A stretch of 64,000 nucleotides of DNA. Source: Dorea formicigenerans. Lineage in GTDB: Bacteria; Bacillota; Clostridia; Lachnospirales; Lachnospiraceae. The DNA lies in NCBI RefSeq assembly GCF_025150245.1, contig NZ_CP102279.1, forward strand, positions 1,671,423-1,735,422, read 5' to 3'. The notes under the pieces are model-generated. The model was not told the DNA's origin, searched no databases, and worked only from the letters and a program-made list of their open reading frames with translations. Below, one piece after another: positions 35,323-44,093 of the stretch. How positions within the stretch are numbered: position 1 is the stretch's first letter; each line of letters begins with the position of its first letter. Position numbers and translations under genes: made by a program.

Positions 35323-36918
35323 CTAGTACTCAATATCTGCGTCTTTAAACATTGTTCGATATGTAAAAGTAACTTCAAAATTCTTTACATAAGGTTTTTT
35401 CAAATAGAACATTGTCTCGTTATAAAGCATTACCACTGGGAACTGCTCATGTGTCAGGATGTGATCTGCTTTTGCGTAGATTTCCTGTCTCTTTGCAGTA
35501 TCTTCCGTCTGAATACCTTCAATCATTAACTGTTTGAATTCATCATTGTGGAAGAAACTTGAAGAAAGATCTGTACGGCCATCACTCATCGGATATAACA
35601 TACTATCCGGGTCATTGTAGTCAACATACCAGTTACCAATACCACAAGTTACTTTTCCTGCTTTCTTCATATCTGTCCATGCTGCACTGTCGACCTGTTC
35701 GATCTCAACGCGGATACCAGCTTCTGCCATCTGTGCCTGGATAGCTGTAGCAATCTTCACTGAAGTAGGATACTTTGTATTTACAGTCATTGTTAAATCA
35801 TATCCATTCGGATAACCAGCTTCTGCCAAAAGTGCTTTTGCCTTCTCTGGATCATACTCGAACTGCTCTGCACTGTCATCTGCTCCAATCAGACCATCCT
35901 GTATGAAGTTGGAGTTCGGTATTGCTGTTCCAAATAATACGCTGTCACACAGTGCTTTTCTGTCAACTGCGTATGTCATAGCCTCACGCACTTTAACTTC
36001 TTTTACTTCATTTACATTGAAGTTCAGATAGTAACCGCCAACTGGATTGAAAGAATAAAGTTCGTCTTTCAGCTCTCCGTTTGCATATGTAGGATACAGG
36101 GAGGAATCCAGATAAACTACATCAATGTTACCTTTCTGATATTCAAGGACACCAGTGTTCGGATCATCAATAAATGTGTATTTGATACCATCCAGTTTTA
36201 CGTCTCCACCATGGTAATTCTCATTCTTAGTAAGTTCAACACCAACGCCTGTCTTATAACTTACCAGCTTAAATGGACCTGTACCATAAAGCACTGTCAT
36301 ACCCCAGTTATCACCAGCCTCTTCACATGCTTCTGCAGGATAAATTGCGCAGTAAGGTGTGGAAAGTGCTGATAAGAAAGGTGTATAAACCTCTGACATA
36401 TGAATATTGAAGTGTTTATCATCAACAATTTCAATACCTGTGATCTCATCAGCCTGCTCATCAAAGTATGCCTGATATCCTTCTACCTTTTCCAACAAAG
36501 AAGACATCTTGTACTTTCTTACCATTCTCTGAAGAGAATACTTTACATCATTACTTGTAAGCGGTGCATCATTGTGGAAAGTAACACCATCTTTCAATGT
36601 GAAAGAATAAGTCAGCTTATCATCAGACAATGTAGGCATCTCTTCCAACAATGTAGGCTCAAGTTCACCTTTTTCATTCGTTAACAGCAATGACTCTGTA
36701 ACATTGTCTGTTATCTTCATGATAATACTGTAAGTATTCAGCTGCATATCCAGCGGTACCTGTGGATCCTCAGATGCCACACGAAGAATCTTCTCTCCAC
36801 CTGCTTCTGAAGAATTCGTTGCATCTGCCTTCTTCTCTGACTTAGAGCCGCCACAGCCAACAAGACAGCCTGCAGCTACTGTAAGTGCAAGAACAAGACT
36901 AAATAATCTTTTTTTCAT
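35323..36918 (-). CDS. oppA: Oligopeptide-binding lipoprotein OppA
   Basis: Extracellular solute-binding protein, 531 residues. Lipoprotein signal peptide ends at LVGC (Cys22; Cys18 in AAGC also fits), then a Ser/Lys/Asp-rich spacer. The SBP family-5 fold follows, with TLKDGVTFHNDAPLTSNDVK (about 109-128) and the C-terminal HEQFPVVMLYN. It captures peptides for the OppBCDF importer. First gene of the operon, with a near-consensus promoter and AAGGAG 8 bases before the ATG. Confidence 0.95.
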   Translation of the reverse strand: MKKRLFSLVLALTVAAGCLVGCGGSKSEKKADATNSSEAGGEKILRVASEDPQVPLDMQLNTYSIIMKITDNVTESLLLTNEKGELEPTLLEEMPTLSDDKLTYSFTLKDGVTFHNDAPLTSNDVKYSLQRMVRKYKMSSLLEKVEGYQAYFDEQADEITGIEIVDDKHFNIHMSEVYTPFLSALSTPYCAIYPAEACEEAGDNWGMTVLYGTGPFKLVSYKTGVGVELTKNENYHGGDVKLDGIKYTFIDDPNTGVLEYQKGNIDVVYLDSSLYPTYANGELKDELYSFNPVGGYYLNFNVNEVKEVKVREAMTYAVDRKALCDSVLFGTAIPNSNFIQDGLIGADDSAEQFEYDPEKAKALLAEAGYPNGYDLTMTVNTKYPTSVKIATAIQAQMAEAGIRVEIEQVDSAAWTDMKKAGKVTCGIGNWYVDYNDPDSMLYPMSDGRTDLSSSFFHNDEFKQLMIEGIQTEDTAKRQEIYAKADHILTHEQFPVVMLYNETMFYLKKPYVKNFEVTFTYRTMFKDADIEY

Positions 36919-37021
36919 ACATTCTTCTCCTTTTTTTCGTCTTTTGGCTCATCCTCATAAATTCTACAAACTTGATCAAGTAAATATCATTTCCCTAAAT
37001 TAAGCAAGAACCTTTCTGTAT

Positions 37022-37050
37022 ATTATATTTGTATTAATTTAACGTGTCAA
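37022..37050 (-). promoter_or_regulatory. Promoter of the opp operon
   Basis: Minus-strand TTGACA (37045-37050), exactly 17 bases, TATAAT (37022-37027): a perfect consensus promoter with a leader of about 95 bases to the oppA start. The surrounding gap 36919-37177 is very AT-rich and shows no other feature. Confidence 0.85.
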
Positions 37051-37177
37051 TAATATTTACCCATTTTTATTTTTTAGATATTTAATTATTAGGCATTTTG
37101 CTTATTTTTCCTTGTGTGTATTGTACAAAATCACCAAATAGTGATTTTATTAAAAAATTAATTATAGCTAGCATCAA

Positions 37178-37570
37178 TTAATGTTCCAATATATTCTGTT
37201 CCCTGGCAATTTCATAAAGTACCATTCTGGATTTCAACTGCTTTTCTGCTTCCTTGATGAATTCATCCATCAATTCTTTCTCTGTAGTACCTGTTCCTTC
37301 ATAATACTTTTCAAAATCTTCTCCATTATTAGCCAATTGCCGATCCATTGCACGCATCATTTTCTGTGCCCATTTTTCAGCTTCCTTCTTTGACACTTTT
37401 ATTTTACTGGCTTCTACTGCTTTCTGCAAAAATGCTGTCTGTAAAAAATATCTTCTTGTATCAGCAGCACTTTCTTTCGGAGCCATTCTTGCTGCTTCTT
37501 CTGCTTGTCTGATATCTTCTGGCAGAAGAGCTATTTTCTGATAATCACATAATTTAATGCTTGATTGTTT
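37178..37570 (-). pseudogene. Trigger-factor C-terminal fragment
   Basis: An open frame from 37570 down to a stop at 37178 (about 130 codons; 102 from an internal ATG at 37486). The last part, with LANNGEDFEKYYEGTG then EAEKQLKSRMVLYEIAREQN, resembles the C-terminal chaperone domain of trigger factor. The ribosome-binding and PPIase domains are absent, an in-frame TGA stands just upstream, and no good ribosome-binding site is seen. Read as a gene fragment; a free small helical protein is a less likely alternative. Confidence 0.6.
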
Positions 37571-37600
37571 TCATATCCTATATTTTCTATCTCTCCGTAA

Positions 37601-37885
37601 TTATATCGTATTTCCAAAGAAGTCCAGCACCGGCTGATCCTCCTGCTTCACCCTGTCATAATCTGTAATATAGATTACGCCTTCCAAATGCTCTATAATA
37701 TTATCATCTGCCAGCTTCTTCACTAAATTATAAAAGTTCCTTCTGCTAATTCTGAACATCTCACAGATAGCATTTACATTATTGACATGGCCGGCACCTC
37801 CAACTTCATTCACAATGATATGATGTGCAATCTGCTCACAAGCTCTTTGGATAGAACTTACTGGTGAAATACCAAGAACAGACAT
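37601..37885 (-). pseudogene. Crp/Fnr-type regulator, C-terminal HTH fragment
   Basis: 94 codons. Residues about 15-80 form the winged helix of Crp-family regulators (NVNAICEMFRISRRNFYNLV as the recognition helix region, then GVIYITDYDRV). The cyclic-nucleotide-like sensor domain that should precede it is gone. The frame begins 7 bases from a remnant of the structured repeat (37892-37926), which marks the break. An ATG is present at 37885 but without a clear ribosome-binding site. Confidence 0.65.
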
Positions 37886-37891
37886 CTTTGA

Positions 37892-37926
37892 TATATCAGC
37901 TAGGAGATGACTCCCACCTCTATAGG
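37892..37926 (-). repeat. Structured modular repeat, remnant D (outer arm of H3)
   Basis: 35 bases identical, apart from one change (CTAGGAG for CTGGGAG), to the reverse complement of the 3' end of copies A and B. It runs from the end of the element through the right arm of H3 and stops at CTATAGG, where the loop should continue. Opposite orientation to A and B. It lies at the truncation point of the Crp-like fragment. Confidence 0.8.
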
Positions 37927-38128
37927 GACGCCACTGAAAAACTGTTTTTGCATACTATATATAGTGTCTCAAACTTGATTGATATGCTTTATTTTGTGTT
38001 AATTTATACGCAAAAAGGACTTTTTCATTGTATGTACTTCTATAAATATTGCTATATATGCTGGGTCAATAAAAAATTCTTTCGCTAAGCACCTTAATGA
38101 TATTTTTAATACGGTATATATTATGAAT

Positions 38129-38655
38129 TTAGAACGGAGTATCCTCTCCAATATAGCAGGCAATATCATTATTAAGATAGCGTTCCTGCAGTTCCAACAT
38201 ACGTTCTTCTGGCATATCCCCATGATCACTGTATTCATATTTCTTTCCACGCTGCTCCCATTTGGTCGCGCCCATTCGATGGAAACGAAGAAGATTGATC
38301 TCATATAATCCAATTGCCGTATACATCTTTTCTTTTCTGCAACGCTGTAACACCTGATCAAGGAATTCATGATGAAGCAATGGCTCACCATCAGAGAATG
38401 TAACTTCACCATCAGATCCCCGGTTTGGGAAATCTCTCATTAAAATTTTCATAAGTTCATCTACTGATAAAAACCTTACGCATTGTTTTAATGCTCCAGC
38501 TGCACAAGAATCAACACACTCGATAGTTTCACAGTCGCTACAAATCTTCCAATCTACAGTCATTTTACCATTCTCGTCAAAATGAATAGAATCGTATGGA
38601 CATGCATTACGACACGCAGTACAGTTTTGGTCCCATTTGCAGGAGCGTTCAGCTA
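38129..38655 (-). pseudogene. Glycyl-radical-enzyme activase remnant with internal deletion
   Basis: About 175 codons. It starts within the ferredoxin-like insert (CKWDQNCTACRNACPY, then CSDCETIECVDSC), continues into the radical-SAM core EVTFSDGEPLLHHEF (normally SGGEP; here SDGEP), then jumps from GLYE straight into the C-terminal LLRFHRMGATKWEQ segment, skipping roughly 100 residues. The N-terminal CxxxCxxC cluster motif is missing. Without it the protein cannot be an active radical-SAM enzyme. No glycyl-radical enzyme gene is nearby. Confidence 0.75.
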
Positions 38656-38738
38656 TCTTTATTCATCATAGAGATTCACCTACCGTTATTTTTGTTTAAA
38701 AACGAAGGGGCTGTCGGGAAATAGACAGTTCTAAGAGA

Positions 38739-38783
38739 GGGAGGGTGTGACTCATACCGAGTCACACCCTCCCCCAATTTTTT
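38739..38783 (+). terminator. Terminator inside left end of the IS1182-type element
   Basis: The perfect 15-bp arms GGGAGGGTGTGACTC (38739-38753) and GAGTCACACCCTCCC (38759-38773) are followed by a 7-base T-run. It shields the transposase from outside transcription, as is common in IS elements. Confidence 0.9.
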
Positions 38784-38852
38784 TACCATAAAAAGAAAAA
38801 AAGATGGCTAACGGCAACCATCTTTCTCTCCGTTACATGTTATAATGTAACT

Positions 38853-39456
38853 ATGCTAACATCTTTATTTAAAAGAAAAAGGAATAGAAAGCTATATAAA
38901 ATTGCAGGATCATGAAAAACGCAAAACACGTGCATATGCCGAAGATATCAGCAAATATTACAACATGAAAGTCGAAGTATTTGAAGATGAGCAGTTCTAT
39001 ATCTGCCATGATGGACGTGAACTGCGTCACATAAGAACGGAAACTAAAGAGCAGAATGGTTATACCCAGACCTTTGAGGTATACGGCTGCGCCGACTGCA
39101 GTGGATGCGAACATAAAGCCCGCTGTTTGTATAAATATAATGCCGAAAAGGATACTGAGAAAAACAAGATAATGAAGATCAATGAGCAGTGGGAGGAACA
39201 GCGTGAAAAATCCCATGCAAACATCCAAAGTGAGCGTGTAATTCTGAAACGGCAGACACGTTCGATCCAGACAGAAGGACATTTCGGTGATATCAAAGAA
39301 AACGAAAATTTCCGCCGTTTTAATTACCGTTCCGCAGATAAAGTGTACAAAGAATTCATGTTGTCTGCAATCGGAAGGAATATAAATAAATACTGCCGTT
39401 TTCTCAATGAAAAATTAAAGAAGTTTGAGGGAAAAACAACGGAAAAAACAGCTTGA
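38853..39456 (+). pseudogene. IS1182 transposase, internally deleted and frameshifted
   Basis: The ATG at 38853 starts MLTSLFKRKRNRKLYKIAGS then stops. From 38902 another frame carries the C-terminal part with the zinc-ribbon-like CADCSGCEHKARC and the IS1182 signature IQTEGHFGDIKENENFRRF. About two thirds of the gene, including the main catalytic acidic residues, is missing at the junction. Not functional. Confidence 0.85.
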
Positions 39457-39519
39457 TCAAAAGTGTGGCTGTAAAAATCCAGACAAGGGATTTTTGCGGC
39501 CAAAAATAAATTTCATCTT

Positions 39520-39585
39520 TCATAAAAAAAAGGATCCCTCGCAAGGTAGAAGGCTAACAAACCTTGTCCTTGCAGGAATCCTTTT
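39520..39585 (-). terminator. Terminator at right IS1182 end, serving rpsU
   Basis: The arms 39528-39546 and 39568-39585 (AAAAGGATCC-type stem, about 17 pairs) are followed on the minus strand by eight Ts. Because the IS sits directly after rpsU, this hairpin is the first good terminator met by rpsU transcripts. Confidence 0.8.
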
Positions 39586-39643
39586 AATTGCTACTGGAGA
39601 TGTCGAAATGTGGTATTAACCGACAGCCCCTTTTTTGCACATA

Positions 39644-39820
39644 TTAGTTATACTTGCGTTTTCTAGCAGCTTCAGATTTCTTTTTACGTCTTACGCTTGG
39701 TTTCTCGTAATGCTCTCTTTTACGAATCTCCTGCTGAATTCCAGCCTTTGCACAGTTTCTTTTGAATCTGCGTAAAGCGCTGTCTAACGTCTCGTTTTCT
39801 TTTACGATTACATTTGACAT
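39644..39820 (-). CDS. rpsU: Ribosomal protein S21
   Basis: Small-subunit protein, 58 residues from the ATG at 39820: [19 protein letters not shown], then [18 protein letters not shown], ending in the Lys/Arg-rich [13 protein letters not shown]. The frame stays open upstream, but S21 always begins at this Met and AGGTG lies 7 bases before it. It has its own promoter. In many Firmicutes rpsU is next to yqeY or dnaG; here it is alone, with an IS end immediately downstream. Confidence 0.97.
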   Translation of the reverse strand: MSNVIVKENETLDSALRRFKRNCAKAGIQQEIRKREHYEKPSVRRKKKSEAARKRKYN

Positions 39821-39898
39821 AGTCTCACACCTAACCTCCCCTCCAGTCCTATATTGTGCATTATACGACTGTTCGGGTATATTTTTTGCACACATACG

Positions 39899-39926
39899 AT
39901 TATATCATAAATTTACGTTACGTCAA
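39899..39926 (-). promoter_or_regulatory. Promoter of rpsU
   Basis: On the minus strand TTGACG (39921-39926), 16 bases, TATAAT (39899-39904), giving a leader of about 70 bases before rpsU. The -35 lies 8 bases from the stop of the upstream transporter gene. Confidence 0.75.
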
Positions 39927-39933
39927 TATCTTT

Positions 39934-41268
39934 TTACAATCTTTTTTTAATTATCATGTATGCCGGCAGTCCAAGCAGCATAACAATTATGCTGGCAATG
40001 GAAATTACGGTTGATCTGTGCCCTGCCAGAAAAATCTGATTGATAATAACAAAGATTCCGCTGGCAATCGCAATGAGCGGAACAATAGGATATAACGGCA
40101 CTTTATAGGTTCTCACTGCATTCGGACGGTCTTTTCTGAGTTTAATCACACCGATAAATGTCAGTGTGTAGAATGTCCAACTTGAAAATACCGCCAGGTC
40201 TGTCAGCAGATTGAACTGACCACTTAATGCATAAAATGCACCGATGCCTCCGACAAGCATAATTGCATTTGCCGGAACCTGTGCTCCATTCAATTTTGCA
40301 AATGTCTTGTGGAATGGAAATTTTCCTTCTGCCGCAAGAGAATATGCCACACGGGAACCGGAAAGTATAAATCCGTTACAGCTTCCGAATACGGAAACAA
40401 TGATTCCGATTGATACAATCTGTCCTCCAAGCTTTCCTAAAATCTTCACTGCTACAGCTGATGCCGGTGCAGTCAGTGTTGCAAGTTCGGATGCCGGAAG
40501 TACCCACAGATATGCAAGATTAATGATAAAATAAACTGCCATGATCAGTGATACTCCGCCAACGATGGCAACAGGAAGATCCTTTCCCGGATTCTTCATC
40601 TCTCCCGCAATTGCTCCTACATTGGTCCAGCCTTCGAATGCAAATAAAATCGCGATCATAAGCTGACCGAGAACAACCATCGGACTTAGTCCTTCGCCTA
40701 CCATCGGAGTAAAGACTGGATTCGTTCCTGCTCCGCGCACAAACCCGAAAATCATCAAAAGGATTAACGGAATCATCTTGCAGACTGTAAAAATGACTTG
40801 TACACTGCCACCTATCTTGGATCCCATAGAATTCAGAAAGATGATAATGATAATCATGGCAACTGCTACCGGAGCAACATAACCGTCCCCGATAAAAAAC
40901 GCCATCTGCTGACCTCCTGCCACTGCAAGGGCAGATATCATGGCTGGATAAAATAATAAAATCTGTACCCAGCCTGCCAAAAATCCAATCATCGGATTAT
41001 AAATTTCTTCCAGATAGGCTACGATTCCACCTGTTTTTGGAATCATGATCGCAACTTCTGAAAATGTCAATGCTGCTGCGATACTTACAATTCCGGTAAT
41101 CAGCCAGGCATGCATTCCAAGTCCAGGAGCGCCGCCTGTCGCTGTATAAATAGCCTGGGGTTTAAAGAAAACCCCAGACCCGATAACGCTTCCGACAACG
41201 GTTGCCATCGCTGTCACTGCGCCCAAATTCTTTTTTAACTCTTGTTTCTGTTCTTGTTTTTGCTCCAT
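39934..41268 (-). CDS. APC-family amino-acid transporter (LAT/SteT-like exchanger)
   Basis: 444 residues, 12 predicted membrane helices. The first helix has the substrate-binding GSVIGSGVFF (about 26-35), helix 6 FEGWTNVGAIAGEMKNPGKD, both typical of the LAT-type exchangers such as the Bacillus Ser/Thr exchanger SteT. The N terminus is a Gln/Glu/Lys-rich tail (MEQKQEQKQELKK). The exact substrate is unknown. It follows alaS by 30 bases and may be co-transcribed with it. Confidence 0.88.
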   Translation of the reverse strand: MEQKQEQKQELKKNLGAVTAMATVVGSVIGSGVFFKPQAIYTATGGAPGLGMHAWLITGIVSIAAALTFSEVAIMIPKTGGIVAYLEEIYNPMIGFLAGWVQILLFYPAMISALAVAGGQQMAFFIGDGYVAPVAVAMIIIIIFLNSMGSKIGGSVQVIFTVCKMIPLILLMIFGFVRGAGTNPVFTPMVGEGLSPMVVLGQLMIAILFAFEGWTNVGAIAGEMKNPGKDLPVAIVGGVSLIMAVYFIINLAYLWVLPASELATLTAPASAVAVKILGKLGGQIVSIGIIVSVFGSCNGFILSGSRVAYSLAAEGKFPFHKTFAKLNGAQVPANAIMLVGGIGAFYALSGQFNLLTDLAVFSSWTFYTLTFIGVIKLRKDRPNAVRTYKVPLYPIVPLIAIASGIFVIINQIFLAGHRSTVISIASIIVMLLGLPAYMIIKKRL

Positions 41269-41298
41269 AAACTACCCCTGAAAAGTCTGATCAAATGT

Positions 41299-43935
41299 CT
41301 ATAACTGGCTCTCCAGGACTTCACTTACTTTTGCAATTGCAGCGTCAATTCCGTCTGGATTCTTTCCTCCAGCCTGTGCCATATTCGGACGTCCACCGCC
41401 GCCACCTCCAACAAGACCGGCAATACCTTTGATCAGATTTCCGGCATGGGCACCTTTCTTCACAGCCTCATCTGTTGCCATTGCAACAAGGCTTACTTTT
41501 CCACCTGCCGCGGATGCAAGAACGATCACACCTTCACCAAGTTTTTCTTTCAACTGATCTCCAAGATCACGAAGGCCATTCATATCTACATCATCTACTT
41601 TTGCAGCAATAAGTTTTACACCTTTTACTTCTGTAACCTGATCAGATACATCTCCCATTGCCTCTTTTGCCATCTTACTCTTCACGCTCTCAAGCTCGCT
41701 GTGAAGATCTTTATTCTCAGCCTGAAGATGACGGATCTTATCTGATAACTGGTTCGGAGTTGCTTTCACAAGAGCTGCTGCCTCTTGAAGTTTCTTTTCC
41801 ATATCATCATAATATTTCAGAAGTCCCTTTGAAGTCAGAGCCTCAATACGTCTGACTCCTGCTGCAACACCTGTCTCAGAAATAATCTTAAGTGCACTGA
41901 TAACTCCTGTATTCGATACGTGAGTACCTCCACAGAACTCTACTGAAAAATCTCCCATGCTTACGACACGGACAACATCACCGTATTTCTCACCGAAAAG
42001 GGCTGCTGCTCCTGTCTTTCTTGCTTCCTCGATTGGCATATTCTTAGCTACGACCGGTAAGCATTCTGCAATCTTTTCATTTACAATATTTTCTACTTGC
42101 TTTAACTCTTCTTTTGACAATGCTGAGAAATGTGTAAAGTCAAAACGAAGTCTCTCAGCATCTACATAAGAACCTGCCTGCTCAACATGTGTTCCAAGTA
42201 CCTGGCGGAGAGCTGCCTGAAGAAGATGTGTTGCACTGTGGTTTCTTGCTGACAGATTACGGTTCTCTTTATCTACTTCCATAGATACTGTATCACCGAC
42301 TTTGATCATTCCATGGCTTACATATCCCACATGTCCAATCTTTGTTCCGGCAAGGTGAATTGTATTCTCTACTACGAACTCTCCATCAGCAGTCTTAATG
42401 GTACCGATGTCACCTTCCTGACCACCCATTGTTCCATAAAATGTAGTCTTGTCAACAATAATTGTACCTTTCTCGCCATCGGATAATGCGTCTACAATCT
42501 CCTCTTCGCTTGTAAGTGCTGTCACTTTTGCATCACATACAAGATTCTCGTATCCTACGAATTCTGTTGCAAGCTTTGCATCCAGTTCATCATAAACTGT
42601 AGCGTCTTTTCCAGTGTAGCTGTGAGTACCAAATGTTCCCTCCGATTTCGCACGCTGCTCTTTCTGAGCTTTTTCAAATCCTTCCTTATCATAAGTCAGG
42701 CCCTTCTCTTCCAGAATCTCGCTTGTCAGATCAATTGGGAATCCATAAGTATCATAAAGTTTAAATGCATTTTCTCCGGAAAGAACTGTCTCACCATTTT
42801 TCTTCATCTCTTCTTCCATATCTGCAAGAATAGAAAGTCCCTGATCAATTGTCTTATTGAACTGAGCCTCTTCTTTTGCAATCACGTTGAAGATAAAGTC
42901 TTTCTTCTCTTCAAGCTCCGGATATCCATCTTTTGAACCATCAATAACAGTCTGTGCAAGCTCTACAAGGAAAGCTCCCTCGATACCGAGAAGTCTTCCG
43001 TGACGGCAAGCACGGCGGAGCAGACGGCGGAGTACATAACCACGGCCACTGTTAGATGGCATAATTCCGTCTGAAATCATAAATGTAACAGAACGGATAT
43101 GATCTGTTACGACACGAAGAGAAACATCTGTCTCGTGGTCGATGCCATAATGCTTTCCTGACATAGCGCATACATGGTCACGCAATGCTTTCATTGTATC
43201 AATATCAAACATGGAGTCTACATCCTGTACGACACATGCAAGACGCTCCAGTCCCATACCTGTATCAATGTTCTTCTGAGCCAGGTCAGAATAGTTTCCA
43301 TGTCCGTCATTGTTGAACTGTGAAAATACATCATTCCAGATTTCCATATAACGGTCACATTCGCAGCCTACTGTACAGCCTGGTTTTCCACAGCCATATT
43401 TTTCACCACGGTCATAATAAACTTCTGAACATGGACCACAAGGACCTGAACCATGCTCCCAGAAGTTATCTTCTTTTCCGAAACGGAAGATACGCTCTGC
43501 CGGGACACCGATTTCTTTATTCCAGATTTCCCATGCTTCATCGTCATTCTCATATACAGAAGGATATAATCTCTCTGGATCAAGTCCTACAACCTCTGTA
43601 AGGAACTCCCATGTCCAGTGGATTGCCTCTGTCTTGAAATAATCTCCAAAAGAAAAGTTACCAAGCATCTCGAAAAATGTACCATGACGAGCTGTCTTAC
43701 CTACATTCTCGATATCTCCTGTACGGATACACTTCTGACAGGTTGTCACTCTTCTTCTCGGCGGGATCTCCTGTCCTGTAAAGTATGGCTTCATTGGTGC
43801 CATACCGGAATTGATCAACAATAAACTTTTATCGTTATGTGGCACCAGTGAAAAACTTTTAAGTGCCAGGTGATCCTTGCTTTCAAAGAATTCAAGGAAC
43901 ATTCTTCTTAATTCGTTAACTCCGTATTTCTGCAT
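41299..43935 (-). CDS. alaS: Alanyl-tRNA synthetase
   Basis: 878 residues from the ATG at 43935 (GAGGAGG seven bases upstream; the frame extends 15 codons further without a site). Class II core with motif 1 near residues 25-45, motif 2 TTCQKCIRTGDIENVGKTARH and motif 3 near 215-240. The editing domain carries HSATHLLQAALR and CGGTHVSNTG zinc ligands, and the C-Ala domain ends with a Gly-rich VGGGGGGRPNMAQAGG. Charges tRNA(Ala) and clears Ser or Gly mischarging. Confidence 0.98.
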   Translation of the reverse strand: MQKYGVNELRRMFLEFFESKDHLALKSFSLVPHNDKSLLLINSGMAPMKPYFTGQEIPPRRRVTTCQKCIRTGDIENVGKTARHGTFFEMLGNFSFGDYFKTEAIHWTWEFLTEVVGLDPERLYPSVYENDDEAWEIWNKEIGVPAERIFRFGKEDNFWEHGSGPCGPCSEVYYDRGEKYGCGKPGCTVGCECDRYMEIWNDVFSQFNNDGHGNYSDLAQKNIDTGMGLERLACVVQDVDSMFDIDTMKALRDHVCAMSGKHYGIDHETDVSLRVVTDHIRSVTFMISDGIMPSNSGRGYVLRRLLRRACRHGRLLGIEGAFLVELAQTVIDGSKDGYPELEEKKDFIFNVIAKEEAQFNKTIDQGLSILADMEEEMKKNGETVLSGENAFKLYDTYGFPIDLTSEILEEKGLTYDKEGFEKAQKEQRAKSEGTFGTHSYTGKDATVYDELDAKLATEFVGYENLVCDAKVTALTSEEEIVDALSDGEKGTIIVDKTTFYGTMGGQEGDIGTIKTADGEFVVENTIHLAGTKIGHVGYVSHGMIKVGDTVSMEVDKENRNLSARNHSATHLLQAALRQVLGTHVEQAGSYVDAERLRFDFTHFSALSKEELKQVENIVNEKIAECLPVVAKNMPIEEARKTGAAALFGEKYGDVVRVVSMGDFSVEFCGGTHVSNTGVISALKIISETGVAAGVRRIEALTSKGLLKYYDDMEKKLQEAAALVKATPNQLSDKIRHLQAENKDLHSELESVKSKMAKEAMGDVSDQVTEVKGVKLIAAKVDDVDMNGLRDLGDQLKEKLGEGVIVLASAAGGKVSLVAMATDEAVKKGAHAGNLIKGIAGLVGGGGGGRPNMAQAGGKNPDGIDAAIAKVSEVLESQL

Positions 43936-43965
43936 AATTTCCTCCTCAAAATTCACTAACTTATA

Positions 43966-43994
43966 ATTATAAGTAGTCATCTTTCGTTTGTCAA
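43966..43994 (-). promoter_or_regulatory. Promoter of alaS
   Basis: Minus-strand TTGACA (43989-43994), 17 bases, TATAAT (43966-43971), a perfect consensus. The predicted leader to the alaS ATG is only about 25 bases, so there is no room for a T-box riboswitch, and none of its conserved motifs is seen in 43936-44093. Confidence 0.85.
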
Positions 43995-44093
43995 CGTCCG
44001 TTGAATTTATTTCAATTCAATTTCTTCCAGTTCTTTTGGTGGAATCTCCTTTCCTCCTGGCAAACGAAATTTATCCGTTTACATTTTTATAAT

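Larger units (their letters stand above)
38705..39632 (+). mobile_element. IS1182-type element, internally deleted, both ends present
   Basis: 928 bp bounded by perfect 13-bp inverted repeats AAGGGGCTGTCGG (38705-38717) and its complement (39620-39632). Inside are an entry terminator (38739-38783), a TATAAT at 38841 and a transposase reduced to its first about 20 and last about 185 codons. It ends 12 bases beyond the rpsU stop. It could in principle be moved by a transposase supplied in trans. Confidence 0.88.

Noticed and set aside
38869-39282. Hydrophobic 137-residue reading frame on the minus strand with membrane-like segments
   Set aside because: It is exactly antisense to the IS1182 transposase remnant and has no start signal; the hydrophobicity is a mirror of the charged transposase codons.
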